NCBI RefSeq assembly: GCF_010731895.1
Contig: NZ_AP022596.1
Location: forward strand, 3,410,001-3,474,000
Length of the DNA stretch: 64,000 nucleotides
Source of the DNA: Mycolicibacterium helvum
Lineage (GTDB): Bacteria; Actinomycetota; Actinomycetes; Mycobacteriales; Mycobacteriaceae
Reading direction: 5' to 3'
Position numbers and translations under genes: made by a program. Positions 8,744-18,030 of the stretch are shown piece by piece (the stretch's first letter is position 1; each line of letters starts with the position of its first letter). The notes beneath the pieces were generated by a model. It was given only the letters and a program-made list of their open reading frames with translations, searched no databases and was not told the DNA's origin.

Positions 8744-9651
8744 CATATTCGATCGTCGCTCGCGATGAAACCACCGGAGAGCTCGGAATCGGTTCGCAGT
8801 CACACTTCTTCGGCGTCGGCCGGCTGGTTGGCTGGGGTGAGGCGGGGGTCGGCGTGGTCGCGACCCAAGCGTTTGTCAACGTGGACTATGGTCCGATGGC
8901 TGTCGCCGCCATGCGGGCAGGCGCAACAGCGCGTACCGCGCTCGAACGGGTGACCTCGACGGACCCACTGTCGGAGTATCGACAGCTCGCCATCGTCGAC
9001 GTCCACGGCGAGGTGGCATCGTTCACCGGTCAGCGCTGCGCTCCGGCAGCCACCGGTCTGCTCGGGGAAGCTGTTGCGGTACAGGGCAACATGCTGGCCA
9101 GCGAACTGGTCTGCCATGACATGCTCGATGCCTATCGAGGTGCCACCGGCCCGCTGGCGGAGCGCCTTCTGACTGCGATGCACGCCGCCGAGGCGGCTGG
9201 CGGCGATGTACGGGGTTCGCAGTCGGCGGTGTTGCGGGTCCTGGGTGCTGAGCGTTCGGACGCGCCTTGGCAACACGTGAAGATCGACATCCGTGTTGAC
9301 GATCACCCCGATCCGGTCTCCGAACTCGGCCGCCTGTTACCGCGCCACCGCGCATTCGATGTCATCGGTGAGGTGATTTTTGCCCAAGACCTGATGATCG
9401 GGCCCTTCCAGAACGTCTCCGGTGAAGTGTTGCGCGACAAGCTCGCCGGGCTCGGGGAGGCAGAGACGCTACTGGGTGACGACAACCGTGAAGCACAGTT
9501 CTGGCGAGCTGTGCTGATGGCGCGCAGCGGGGACCGGACGGGCGCGAAGGAGTCGTTCGCGGACCTGTTCGCACATCGCCCTGCGCTGCGGGAGTTTCTG
9601 GCAGGAATCGCGCCACTGGGATTCCTCGCCGACGCAGAGGATTACCTGTGA
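8740..9651 (+). CDS. DUF1028 domain protein (Ntn-hydrolase-like)
   Basis: 303 residues. The first ~200 residues match the DUF1028 pattern: MTYSIVARDETTGELGIGSQ at the N-terminus, then GVGVVATQAFVNVDYGP, 'GNMLAS' and a C-terminal metal-type acidic segment VDDHPDPV. DUF1028 proteins have an Ntn-hydrolase-like fold and are often linked to amide or peptide hydrolysis; a biochemical role is not firmly known. The last ~100 residues (helical, RDKLAGLGEAETLLGDDN) look like the peptidoglycan-binding-like/TPR tail seen in some members. Overlaps both neighbours by four bases (ATGA, GTGA). Next to an M20 hydrolase it suggests removal of an amide-linked group from the substrate. Confidence 0.85.
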   Translation: MTYSIVARDETTGELGIGSQSHFFGVGRLVGWGEAGVGVVATQAFVNVDYGPMAVAAMRAGATARTALERVTSTDPLSEYRQLAIVDVHGEVASFTGQRCAPAATGLLGEAVAVQGNMLASELVCHDMLDAYRGATGPLAERLLTAMHAAEAAGGDVRGSQSAVLRVLGAERSDAPWQHVKIDIRVDDHPDPVSELGRLLPRHRAFDVIGEVIFAQDLMIGPFQNVSGEVLRDKLAGLGEAETLLGDDNREAQFWRAVLMARSGDRTGAKESFADLFAHRPALREFLAGIAPLGFLADAEDYL

Positions 9652-10817
9652 ACGACGCCGAGTTGGCAGCAGCCGCCGTCGACGGATGGCGCTGCGCGCA
9701 ACTGGCCGCGGCGATGGTGCGATGTGACACCCGAAATCCACCGGGTGACGAAACATCGATCTTGCCGTTGTTGAGCGACACGTTGTCCAGACTGGGCGCG
9801 TCGGTGGAGATATTCGAGGCGGCACCGAAGCGGACTTCGCTATTGGCCAGCGTCACCGGAACCGGACCGCCAGGCCGGCCGACGCTGCTGGTCAACGGTC
9901 ACCTGGATGTGGTGCCCGTGGTGGAGTCGGAGTGGACGCTGCCGCCGTTCGGTGGGGTGATCCGTGATGGCCGCCTATACGGCCGCGGCGCCTGCGATAT
10001 GAAAGGTGGTATCGCGGCAGCCATCGAGGGTCTGCGGGCCTGCTTGGACGCCGCTGTCCTGCCACGCTGCGACGTGACGTTCCATCTCGTCGCGGACGAA
10101 GAGACCGGCGGGCGATGGGGCACTGAAGCGCTGACAGCGGCCGGGCGGATTGCGGCGGACGCCGCTGTGGTGCCCGAACCCAGTGAGCTGCAGATCGGGG
10201 TGGCGGAGCGAGGGGTTCTGCTGGCGGAGATCACGGTGTCCGGCCGAGCGGCTCATGGCAGTGATCCCGGTGCGGGGCATTCGGCGATCGCTGATGCGGC
10301 ACGGGTGGTCGAGGCCTTGCACGGCGCTGATTTCGGCGGCCCGGACCATCCGCTGCTGGGACGGCCCAGCTGCAATGTGGGCCAGATCGACGGCGGTACC
10401 GCACCCAATATCGTCGCCAGTTCGTGCGTGTTGCGCATCGACAGACGGGTGCTGCCCGGCCAGGCCTGCGAAGACGTGGTTGAGGAGCTGGAAGCGGTGA
10501 TCAGACGTGCGGTGCCGGACATTGACTACACCTTCGAGGTGACGGCGTTCGCTGCGGGATCGGAGCTGGCATCCGACGATCCGTTCGTTGATTTGGTAGC
10601 ACAGGCCACCGGCGATCGCAGCCCGGTACGAGGTCTGAATCTGGGTAGTGACGCGCGATTCCTGCGCAACGATCTGGGAATTCCGACCGTCGTTTACGGG
10701 CCGGGGTCGATCACCATGGCCCACCGCCGAGACGAATACGTGTTGATGACTGAGCTGCTCGAGGCGGCGATGACATTCGCTCGGCTGTTCGCCCGATTCG
10801 GGGGCGACCACACATAG
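9648..10817 (+). CDS. M20 family metallo-amidohydrolase (ArgE/DapE type)
   Basis: 389 residues, GTG start overlapping the DUF1028 stop. Zinc-ligand and catalytic motifs of the M20/ArgE-DapE family are all visible: NGHLDVVP (His85, catalytic Asp87), GRGACDMKGG (bridging Asp117), ADEETGG (Glu151 general base, Glu152 ligand), and the late GPGSITMAHRRDEYV with the closing His. The dimerisation (lid) domain lies at about residues 185-295. Family members remove acyl groups from N-acyl amino acids or cleave dipeptides and carbamoyl groups. In this operon it most likely hydrolyses an amide of the imported compound; ArgE or DapE housekeeping roles are less likely given the context. Confidence 0.88.
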   Translation: MNDAELAAAAVDGWRCAQLAAAMVRCDTRNPPGDETSILPLLSDTLSRLGASVEIFEAAPKRTSLLASVTGTGPPGRPTLLVNGHLDVVPVVESEWTLPPFGGVIRDGRLYGRGACDMKGGIAAAIEGLRACLDAAVLPRCDVTFHLVADEETGGRWGTEALTAAGRIAADAAVVPEPSELQIGVAERGVLLAEITVSGRAAHGSDPGAGHSAIADAARVVEALHGADFGGPDHPLLGRPSCNVGQIDGGTAPNIVASSCVLRIDRRVLPGQACEDVVEELEAVIRRAVPDIDYTFEVTAFAAGSELASDDPFVDLVAQATGDRSPVRGLNLGSDARFLRNDLGIPTVVYGPGSITMAHRRDEYVLMTELLEAAMTFARLFARFGGDHT

Positions 10818-10857
10818 CCGACGCCGTTGTCGGCATGAAGAACTGGAGAACGACTGA

Positions 10858-12483
10858 ATGAAGCTGTCCTACGACGCTGGGCCGGTCGACGTGCCCATCC
10901 ACCACGAGACCATCGGAGCCAACTTCGAGCGCACTGCGCAGCGGCATCCCGACGTCGAGGCGCTCGTCGACGTCGCCCAGGGCCTGCGCTATACGTATTC
11001 CGAACTCAACATCGAAATCGATGTGCTGGCACGAGGATTGATGGCACGGGGGATCGAGAAAGGCGACCGGGTCGGTATCTGGGCACCCAACTGCGCACAG
11101 TGGACGATCGCACAGTACGCGTTGGCCAAGATCGGCGCGATTCTTGTGAACATCAATCCCGCATACCGCACGCACGAACTGTCGTACGTGCTCAACCATT
11201 CCCGAACACGCACCCTGATCGCGGCGACGTCGTTCAAGTCCTCTGACTATGTCGCGATGGTCGAACAGGTTCGTGGCGAGGTTCCCGGCCTCACCGATGT
11301 CATTTTCATCGGGACGCCGGATTGGGATGTGGTGCGCGCGGGTGCGCGCTCGGTCGACGCGGAGCAACTACGTGCTCACGCTGCGCAACTCGTGGACACC
11401 GAAGCGGTCAATATCCAGTACACGTCCGGCACCACGGGCTTTCCCAAAGGCGCCACCCTGTCACATCGCAATATCGTCAACAACGGCTTCTTCACCACCG
11501 AACTCATCGGATTGGGTCCCGCCGACCGACTGTGTTTACCCGTGCCCTTTTACCATTGCTTCGGCATGGTGATGGGCAGCCTTGGCTGCACCACCCACGG
11601 CGCCACGATGGTGATCCCCGCGCCCGGCTTCGATCCCGCCGCCACATTGGCGGCGATCGAGGATGAGCGCTGTACCGCGCTCTACGGCGTACCGACAATG
11701 TTCATCGCTCTCCAGAATCATCCGGACTTCACTCGGCGTGACCTGTCGACGCTGCGGACCGGCATCATGGCGGGTTCCGTGTGCCCGGTCGAGGTGATGA
11801 AACGCTGTGTCAACGACATGAACATGTCCCAGGTTGCTATCGCCTACGGTATGACGGAGACCTCACCGGTGTCCTGCCAGACATTGATCGATGACAATCT
11901 GGAGCGCAGGACGTCATCGATCGGGCGGGTGCACCCGCACGTGGAGATCAAGATCGTCGATCCGGGCAGTGGCCGCACCGTGCCGCGCGGAGAACCGGGC
12001 GAATTCTGTACGCGCGGATACTCGGTGATGCTGGGCTATTGGGATGACCCCGAGAAGACCGCAGAAGCAGTCGATTCCGACGGTTGGATGCATACCGGCG
12101 ACTTAGCGGTCATGCGTGAAGACGGCTATTGCGACATCGTCGGGCGCATCAAGGACATGGTGATCCGAGGTGGTGAGAACATCTATCCGCGCGAGGTCGA
12201 AGAGTTTCTCTACACCCATCCCGATATCGAAGACGCACAGGTCATCGGGGTTCCTGACGTGCGATACGGCGAAGAGGTCTGCGCCTGGATCCGGATGAAA
12301 CCGGGACGGCCCGCTCTCGATGCCGCCGCCGTGCGATCCTTCGCCGCGGGCAGGCTGGCGCACTACAAGATCCCGCGCTACGTCCACGTCGTCGACGAAT
12401 TTCCGATGACGGTCACCGGCAAGATCCGCAAGGTGGAGATGCGCGAGTACGCCGCCAGAATGCTCGGTGCCGCCGCCGAATAG
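10858..12483 (+). CDS. Fatty acid--CoA / acyl-CoA ligase (AMP-binding)
   Basis: 541 residues. ANL superfamily adenylating enzyme: P-loop [11 protein letters not shown] at ~186-196, A5 motif [10 protein letters not shown]7 [13 protein letters not shown], hinge [16 protein letters not shown], and the A10 lysine in TVTGKIRK near residue 520. It activates a carboxylate with ATP and then transfers it to CoA. It is the last gene of the run, 40 bp after the M20 gene, and would channel the freed acid into beta-oxidation. Medium-chain or branched FadD-type substrates are plausible. No luciferase or peptide-synthetase carrier domain is attached. Confidence 0.92.
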   Translation: MKLSYDAGPVDVPIHHETIGANFERTAQRHPDVEALVDVAQGLRYTYSELNIEIDVLARGLMARGIEKGDRVGIWAPNCAQWTIAQYALAKIGAILVNINPAYRTHELSYVLNHSRTRTLIAATSFKSSDYVAMVEQVRGEVPGLTDVIFIGTPDWDVVRAGARSVDAEQLRAHAAQLVDTEAVNIQYTSGTTGFPKGATLSHRNIVNNGFFTTELIGLGPADRLCLPVPFYHCFGMVMGSLGCTTHGATMVIPAPGFDPAATLAAIEDERCTALYGVPTMFIALQNHPDFTRRDLSTLRTGIMAGSVCPVEVMKRCVNDMNMSQVAIAYGMTETSPVSCQTLIDDNLERRTSSIGRVHPHVEIKIVDPGSGRTVPRGEPGEFCTRGYSVMLGYWDDPEKTAEAVDSDGWMHTGDLAVMREDGYCDIVGRIKDMVIRGGENIYPREVEEFLYTHPDIEDAQVIGVPDVRYGEEVCAWIRMKPGRPALDAAAVRSFAAGRLAHYKIPRYVHVVDEFPMTVTGKIRKVEMREYAARMLGAAAE

Positions 12484-12504
12484 CTTCGGGAAAGTTTCGG
12501 CGGC

Positions 12505-13353
12505 TCAGGCCATGGCAGCGAGCTTGCCCGCCAACCGCTCCACGTAGGCGGCAACCTCGTCGGCTGATTTATCGGGCAATCCGAACAGTGTCTCGGTGAC
12601 CCCGATGTCGCGCCAGTGCGCCAATTTCTCTGGGACCGGCTTGAAGTCGAGCGCCACGATCTGCGGGGCTCCGTCGCGACCGGCGGCCGCCCAGGTGTCC
12701 TGCAGCAGCTTCACCGGCGCATCGATGTCGAAGTCGCGTGGGGTGGTGATCCAGCCGTCCGCGCTCCGGGCGATCCACTTGAAATTCTTCTCGGTGCCGG
12801 CCGCGCCGACCAATACCGGAATGTGCGATTGGACGGGCTTGGGCCAGGCCCAGCTCGGCCCGAACTTGACGAATTCACCGTCGTATTCGGCTTCTTCCTT
12901 GGTCCACAGCTCGCGCATGGCCTCGATGTACTCGCGCAACATCGTGCGCCGGCGGCCCGGTGGCACGTTGTGGTCCATCAGTTCGTCGGTGTTCCAGCCG
13001 AAGCCGACCCCGAGACTGACCCGCCCACCGGACAGATGGTCAAGGGTCGCAATCGATTTCGCCAGCGTAATGGGATCGTGCTCGACGGGCAGCGCCACCG
13101 CGGTGGACAGCCGCACTTTGGAGGTCACCGCCGACGCGGCGCCAAGGCTGACCCACGGATCGAGCGTTCGCATGTAGCGGTCGTCGGGCAGCGACTCGTC
13201 ACCGGTGGTGGGGTGGGCGGCTTCGCGTTTGATCGGGATGTGCGTGTGTTCGGGCACATAGAAGGTCTTGAAACCGTGATCGTCGGCGAGTTTGGCCGCC
13301 GCCGCCGGGGCGATGCCACGGTCACTGGTGAACAGAACGAGCCCGTAATCCAT
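12505..13353 (-). CDS. LLM class F420-dependent oxidoreductase
   Basis: 282 residues if started at MDYGLVLFTSD (13353); in-frame alternatives are 13362 and 13389, and none has a clear Shine-Dalgarno. TIM-barrel LLM signature: FTSDRGIAPAAAAKLADDHG, YVPEHTHIP, the block VRLSTAVALPVEHDPITLAK, 'LDHLSGGRVSLGVGFGWN', and AGTEKNFKWIARSADGWITT. This subgroup matches mycobacterial TIGR03619-type F420-dependent oxidoreductases. It faces the acyl-CoA ligase tail to tail (21 bp gap), so it is a separate transcription unit. Confidence 0.85.
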   Translation of the reverse strand: MDYGLVLFTSDRGIAPAAAAKLADDHGFKTFYVPEHTHIPIKREAAHPTTGDESLPDDRYMRTLDPWVSLGAASAVTSKVRLSTAVALPVEHDPITLAKSIATLDHLSGGRVSLGVGFGWNTDELMDHNVPPGRRRTMLREYIEAMRELWTKEEAEYDGEFVKFGPSWAWPKPVQSHIPVLVGAAGTEKNFKWIARSADGWITTPRDFDIDAPVKLLQDTWAAAGRDGAPQIVALDFKPVPEKLAHWRDIGVTETLFGLPDKSADEVAAYVERLAGKLAAMA

Positions 13354-13401
13354 GGGCTGCATTAGAACGGGTTGCCTACCCCCGAGCAAGGGGCCGTTTC
13401 A

Positions 13402-13469
13402 GTCGCCGAGACTGCACTTGTTCGCATGTGTCCTCGCGATTTGCGTACATCATCTGCAGTCTCGGCGAC
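13402..13469. repeat. 68-bp palindromic repeat, copy 1
   Basis: Two perfect 15-base inverted arms, GTCGCCGAGACTGCA (13402-13416) and TGCAGTCTCGGCGAC (13455-13469), enclose a 38-base centre that includes CTCGCGATTTGCGTACA. A closely related second copy in the same orientation lies at 14368-14434, so the two bracket the DUF559/AbiEi-like gene. The arms can form a strong hairpin in DNA or RNA. It is positioned about 50 bp before the gene start. Confidence 0.85.
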
Positions 13470-13520
13470 GATCCACAGCGGTGAATAGCGGGGGAGACTG
13501 GCGGTGCCGACGATGTCGGC

Positions 13521-14438
13521 GTGACGAAGCTCATCATGGCCGACGAGGCTCTTGCCGTCGGGGCAGTGACCAGGCGTGAGTTGGTCAGCCGATTCGTCAA
13601 GGTACATCGCAATGTCTATGTGCCTCGCGGTATCGAACTCACCGCCTATGACCGGGCCATCGCTGCCTGGATGTGGTCGGGCAGGCGAGCCAGCGTTGCG
13701 GGCGTTTCGGCGGCCGCACTATTGGGAGCCCGGTGGATGCCCGACGACGGACCTGCCGAACTGGTGCGTGCCCAGCATCGCAGCCCTCCCGACATCGTCG
13801 TGCATTCCGGTGCGCTTAGAGACGACGAGTTATGTACGACGCGGGGTATCAGTTGCACCACGCCCGCGCGCACCGCATACGACTTGGGGCGCAACTGCGC
13901 GTTCACCGTCGGAGTGATCCGAGTCGACGCTGTGCTGGCCGCGACGGGCATCAGTGTCGATGACGTCGCTGTGGTCGCCCGCCGAAACCCCGGCGCACGT
14001 CATATTCGGCGGCTACGTCGTGTCCTCGAAATCGCTGACGGTGGAGCGGAATCGCCGCAGGAGACGAGGTTGAGGTTGTTACTCGTACGCGCCGGCCTCC
14101 CTCGGCCCGTCACCCAGATTCCGATCTGCGATAGCGTCGGCCGCGTTGTCAGACGGATCGATTTGGGCTGGCCGCAGTGGAAAGTCGGGGTCGAATACGA
14201 CGGCGCGCAACACTGGACTGATCCGGCGCAACACGCGGGTGACATCGACCGGCTCGAGTTCTTCGCCGACCTCGGCTGGCGCATGGTTCGGGTGAGCGCG
14301 AATCACCTTCGGAACCAACCCGAAGGCGTCGTCCGCCGCGCCGTGGCGGCGCTGCTCGCAGCGGGCTGTGCCGAGACTGCAGTTGTTGGCTTCCCCACTC
14401 GCGATTGGCGTACAACACCTGCACTCTGGGCGAGTTAA
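13521..14438 (+). CDS. DUF559 domain / AbiEi-like winged-helix protein
   Basis: 305 residues from GTG 13521 (in-frame ATG at 13536 is an alternative). The N-terminal part (EALAVGAVTRRELVSRFVKVHRNVYVPRG, read in parts) resembles the AbiEi-type antitoxin winged helix that many mycobacterial proteins carry. The C-terminal part has a Vsr/DUF559 nuclease-like pattern: SPQETRLRLLLVRAGLP, then RRIDLGWPQWKVGVEYDG, then DRLEFFADLGWRMVRVSA, giving plausible PD-(D/E)xK residues (Glu, Asp, Glu). No partner toxin gene lies next to it. The last ~23 codons are encoded by the second copy of the flanking palindromic repeat, so the repeat supplies the C-terminus and stop codon. Function unknown; a nuclease or a mobile-cassette-linked protein are options. 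Confidence 0.75.
   Translation: MTKLIMADEALAVGAVTRRELVSRFVKVHRNVYVPRGIELTAYDRAIAAWMWSGRRASVAGVSAAALLGARWMPDDGPAELVRAQHRSPPDIVVHSGALRDDELCTTRGISCTTPARTAYDLGRNCAFTVGVIRVDAVLAATGISVDDVAVVARRNPGARHIRRLRRVLEIADGGAESPQETRLRLLLVRAGLPRPVTQIPICDSVGRVVRRIDLGWPQWKVGVEYDGAQHWTDPAQHAGDIDRLEFFADLGWRMVRVSANHLRNQPEGVVRRAVAALLAAGCAETAVVGFPTRDWRTTPALWAS
14368..14434. repeat. 67-bp palindromic repeat, copy 2
   Basis: Direct repeat of the element at 13402-13469: shared blocks are CCGAGACTGCA, TTGTT, CTCGCGATT, GCGTACA and CTGCA. The right arm (TGCACTCTGGGCGAG, 14420-14434) has mismatches, so the hairpin is weaker than in copy 1. It lies inside the 3' end of the DUF559-like gene, whose TAA is at 14436-14438. Confidence 0.8.
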
Positions 14439-14479
14439 AGGGGTGACCCTGGCGAAGACCGCAACGACGATAGGCCAAC

Positions 14480-15610
14480 ATGACGACCGAGCGCATCGCC
14501 GACCAAGTGAAATTTGCCTACTGGGTTCCCAACGTCAGTGGTGGCCTGGTGACCAGCACCATCGAGCAGCGCACCGACTGGAACTACGACTACAACGTCA
14601 AGCTTGCGCAGACCGCCGAGAACAACGGCTTCGAGTACGCGCTGTCCCAGGTCCGCTACGAGGCGAGCTACGGCGCTGAATTCCAGCATGAGTCCACCAG
14701 CTTCTCGCTGGCACTGCTGCTGGCCACCCAGCGCCTCAAGCTCATCGCCGCCGTCCACCCGGGCCTGTGGCAGCCAGGTGTCCTGGCCAAGCTCGGCGCC
14801 ACCGCCGATCACCTCTCGGGTGGCCGCTTCGCCGTCAACGTGGTCTCGGGCTGGTTCAAGGACGAGTTCACCCACCTGGGCGAGCCGTGGCTGGAGCACG
14901 ACGAACGCTACCGGCGCAGCGCCGAGTTCCTGCAGGTGCTGCGCAAGATCTGGACCGAGGACGACGTGGACTTTCGCGGCGACTTCTACCGCATCCACGA
15001 CTTCACCCTCAAGCCCAAGCCGCTGAACACGCCGCAGCGGCCCAATCCCGAGATCTTTCAGGGCGGTAACTCGACCGCCGCGCGGCGCAATGGTGGTTAT
15101 TACGCCGACTGGTACTTCTCCAACGGCAAGGATTTCGACGGAGTCACCGAGCAGCTCGTCGAGGTCCGCGACCATGCCCGTGATGCGGGCCGGGAAGTCA
15201 ACTTCGGGCTCAACGGGTTCATCATCGCCAGGGACTCAGAAAGAGAAGCGAAAGAGGTCCTCAGGGAGATCATCGCCAAGGCGAACCGGCCCGCGGTTGA
15301 GGGTTTCCACGCCGCGGTGCAGCAGGCCGGCAGTTCTACCGCCGACAAACGCGGCATGTGGGCCGATTCGACGTTCGAGGATCTGGTTCAGTACAACGAC
15401 GGATTCCGAACTCAGCTGATCGGGACACCTGAGCAGATCGCCGAACGCATCTCCGCATACCGCAAGCGTGGTGTGGACCTCATCCTCGGTGGCTTCCTGC
15501 ACTTCCAGGAGGAGATCGAGTACTTCGGTGCCCGTGTGCTGCCGCTGGTGCGCGAAATCGAAGCCGCCGAAAGCGATTCGATCGGGGCGCCGCTGCAGGC
15601 ATCTGCCTGA
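14480..15610 (+). CDS. sfnG: FMNH2-dependent dimethylsulfone monooxygenase SfnG-like
   Basis: 376 residues with the SfnG/SsuD-type LLM layout: KFAYWVPNVSGGLVTS, 'QRTDWNYDYN', EYALSQVRYEASYG, HPGLWQPGVLAKLGATADHL, NVVSGWFKDEFTHLGEPWLEHDERYRRS (in parts), and IFQGGNSTAARR near residue 195. These blocks are characteristic of alkanesulfonate/dimethylsulfone monooxygenases, which use reduced FMN and O2 to cleave C-S bonds for sulfur acquisition. No partner flavin reductase gene is adjacent. SsuD is the main alternative. The gene stands alone between the DUF559 unit and the conserved core block. Confidence 0.78.
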   Translation: MTTERIADQVKFAYWVPNVSGGLVTSTIEQRTDWNYDYNVKLAQTAENNGFEYALSQVRYEASYGAEFQHESTSFSLALLLATQRLKLIAAVHPGLWQPGVLAKLGATADHLSGGRFAVNVVSGWFKDEFTHLGEPWLEHDERYRRSAEFLQVLRKIWTEDDVDFRGDFYRIHDFTLKPKPLNTPQRPNPEIFQGGNSTAARRNGGYYADWYFSNGKDFDGVTEQLVEVRDHARDAGREVNFGLNGFIIARDSEREAKEVLREIIAKANRPAVEGFHAAVQQAGSSTADKRGMWADSTFEDLVQYNDGFRTQLIGTPEQIAERISAYRKRGVDLILGGFLHFQEEIEYFGARVLPLVREIEAAESDSIGAPLQASA

Positions 15611-15779
15611 CTCGTCACGGCCGTTTGCCAACTGGCTGTGTGACACGCCGATGGTCACGGCAGCCGCGGCGGTGTGCGCTAGCGTGGTGTGCGAACCGGG
15701 CCCGTGGGTCCGTTCGCGAGCCACAACCGACGCAGCGCCGCGGGGGACGCGCCGGCGTGACAAGGCTGAAGGAGAGGCA

Positions 15780-16580
15780 ATGACTTACCCGCCCACAAAC
15801 CCGGGCTACCCACCGCCGCAGCCACCCGGTCCTTACGGCGCTCCGGCGCCATCGTTCGGATCCGCCGAGGCCGGACCGAGCAAGCTGCCGTTGTACCTGA
15901 ACGTCGCGGTTGTCGTGCTCGGCCTGGCTGCCTATCTGGCCAGCTTCGGGCCGATTCTCACGATCAAGGCCGAACTCGGGCCCTTCGGGGGTGCCGAACT
16001 CAGCGGCGGCGGTGGCGGCTACCCGGTCCTCGCGACGCTCGTCGCCGCGCTGTTGGCAGCGGCCAGCCTGCTGCCCAAGGCCCGGGACTACAGCGGTGTC
16101 ATCGCCACCGCATCGGCCATCGCGCTCCTGACGTCGATTGCCCAGGTTGTCGCCAAACCGACCGGCTTCTCCGTCGGTTGGGGACTGTGGGTGATGATCG
16201 CCTTCGCCCTGCTGCAGACCGTCGCCGCGGTGGCGGCGCTACTGCTGGAAGCCGGAATCATCACGGCTCCGGCACCTCGACCCCGCTACGACCAGTTCGG
16301 TCAGTACGGCCCTCCTCCCGGCGGCTACTACGGCCAGCCCGGCCCCCAGGGCCCGCCGCCGGGTATCCCGCCCCGCCCGGGATACCCCTCGCAGTACGGC
16401 GGCGGCTACGCGTCCGGCCCGTCGACCGGTGGTTTCGGTCCGCAGAGCGGTCCGCCCACCCCGCCGACCGGTTTCCCGAGCTTCAGCCCCCCGCCGTCGC
16501 CCGGTCAGCAGCCCTCCGCGCAGCCGGATCAACCTCAGGCGCCGTCATCGTCGCCGTCATCGGGTCCCACCCCGTCGTAA
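15780..16580 (+). CDS. DUF5336 membrane protein (34 kDa antigen family)
   Basis: 266 residues, started at ATG 15780 with AAGGAGAGGC just upstream; longer upstream reading is not supported. N-terminal Pro/Tyr-rich cytoplasmic or exposed segment (~35 residues), four hydrophobic helices between ~residues 38 and 160 (LYLNVAVVVLGLAAYLASF; GYPVLATLVAALLAAASLL; IATASAIALLTSIAQ; WVMIAFALLQTVAAVAALL), then a long Pro/Gly/Tyr/Gln-rich tail to the C-terminus. This is the arrangement of the M. tuberculosis Rv0954 34-kDa antigenic protein, implicated with division partners. It starts a block in the same order as Rv0954-Rv0959. Confidence 0.85.
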   Translation: MTYPPTNPGYPPPQPPGPYGAPAPSFGSAEAGPSKLPLYLNVAVVVLGLAAYLASFGPILTIKAELGPFGGAELSGGGGGYPVLATLVAALLAAASLLPKARDYSGVIATASAIALLTSIAQVVAKPTGFSVGWGLWVMIAFALLQTVAAVAALLLEAGIITAPAPRPRYDQFGQYGPPPGGYYGQPGPQGPPPGIPPRPGYPSQYGGGYASGPSTGGFGPQSGPPTPPTGFPSFSPPPSPGQQPSAQPDQPQAPSSSPSSGPTPS

Positions 16581-16620
16581 CCGGGCGCTCGACGCGCAAC
16601 ATGTCTGACGGGCGCGTCGA

Positions 16621-18009
16621 GTGACACGGATGGAGGACACGCGACCAGTCGGGGCGCGCCAGGCACGTGACCTGGTTCGGGTCGCATTCGGCCCGTCGCT
16701 GGTGGCGCTGGTGGTGATCGCGGCGGTGACACTGCTGCAGCTCGTCATCGCCAACAGCGATATGACGGGCACTCTCGGTGCCATTGCCAGCATGTGGCTG
16801 GCCGTGCACCAGGTGCCCGTCTCGATCGCCGGGCACCAGCTGGCGGCGCTGCCACTGCTGCCGGTGCTGCTGATGATCTGGGGTACTGCGCGCACCACGG
16901 CGCGTGCGACTTCGCCGCGGGCCTCCTGGTTCGTGACCCGCTGGATCGTGGCCTCGGCGCTGGGTGGTCCGATGCTGTTCGCCGCGATCGCACTTGCCGT
17001 CATTCACGACGCCTCATCGGTGATCACCGAGTTGCAGACGCCGAGCGCGCTGCGTGCCTTCTCCGGCGTGTTGGCCGTGCATGCCATCGGCGCGCTGATC
17101 GGGGTGGGGTCACAGGTCGGGTGGCGCGCGCTGCGCGCCCTGCGGCTGCCCCTCTGGCTCGGCGACACCGTTCGCGCCGCGACGGCAGGCCTGCTGGCGC
17201 TACTGGGGCTGTCCGGTGCGGTCACCGCCGTGTCGCTGGTCGTGCACTGGGGCACCATGCACGAGCTGTACGCGGTGACGGATTCGCTGTTCGGTCAGCT
17301 CAGCCTCACGCTGTTGTCGGCGTTGTATGTGCCCAATGTGATCATCGGGACATCGGCGGTGGCGGTCGGTTCCAGTGCCCACATCGGCTTTGCGACCTTC
17401 AGCTCATTCACCGTGTTCGGCGGGGATATCCCCGCGCTGCCGATCCTGGCTGCGGTGCCCACGCCACCGCTTGGCCCGGTCTGGGTGGCGCTGCTGATCG
17501 TCGGCGCGGCCTCCGGGGTCGCGGTGGGTCAGCAGTGCGCCACTAGGCCGCTGCCCTGGCCGGCCGCGATGGCCAAACTCGCCGTCGCATCGTTGCTGGC
17601 GGCTGTCACGATGGTGGTCCTGGGCTACGCCGGCGGCGGACGGCTGGGCAATTTCGGTGAGATCGGGGTTGACCAGGCCACATTCGGACCTGCGGCGTTC
17701 TTCTGGTTCTTCGTCATCGGGGCCGTCACGGTCGTGATGACCGGCGGAGTCCTGCGTCGCCCCAAGCGAGTGAAGCCAGCCGCGCTGGTAGTCGCCGACG
17801 AGCCGGAGTTCGAGGACAACGACGAAGCACTGACCACGCCGATACTGCCGCTGGCCGACGAGCCCGAGCCTGAACTCCAGCCAGACCCCGAGCCCGAGCT
17901 GATGCCGTCGGCGCCGGCACCGCCGGTTCGGCCGGCGCCCGACCTCGAGGACGTCGAGGATTTGATGATCGTCGATGATGACATCGAGACCGGACCGCCC
18001 GATCGTTGA
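16621..18009 (+). CDS. perM: Cell division membrane protein PerM (DUF6350)
   Basis: 462 residues (GTG 16621; ATG 16630 is an in-frame alternative). A polytopic membrane protein: about eight to ten hydrophobic helices across residues ~20-370, then an acidic, Pro/Glu-rich cytoplasmic tail ([31 protein letters not shown]). Between the DUF5336 gene and purN this corresponds to Rv0955/PerM, reported to stabilise the divisome protein FtsB and needed for persistence. The hairpin-less 40-bp gap after the DUF5336 gene suggests cotranscription. Confidence 0.85.
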   Translation: MTRMEDTRPVGARQARDLVRVAFGPSLVALVVIAAVTLLQLVIANSDMTGTLGAIASMWLAVHQVPVSIAGHQLAALPLLPVLLMIWGTARTTARATSPRASWFVTRWIVASALGGPMLFAAIALAVIHDASSVITELQTPSALRAFSGVLAVHAIGALIGVGSQVGWRALRALRLPLWLGDTVRAATAGLLALLGLSGAVTAVSLVVHWGTMHELYAVTDSLFGQLSLTLLSALYVPNVIIGTSAVAVGSSAHIGFATFSSFTVFGGDIPALPILAAVPTPPLGPVWVALLIVGAASGVAVGQQCATRPLPWPAAMAKLAVASLLAAVTMVVLGYAGGGRLGNFGEIGVDQATFGPAAFFWFFVIGAVTVVMTGGVLRRPKRVKPAALVVADEPEFEDNDEALTTPILPLADEPEPELQPDPEPELMPSAPAPPVRPAPDLEDVEDLMIVDDDIETGPPDR

Positions 18010-18030
18010 GCTAAGGGCGCTCGCGCAGCG

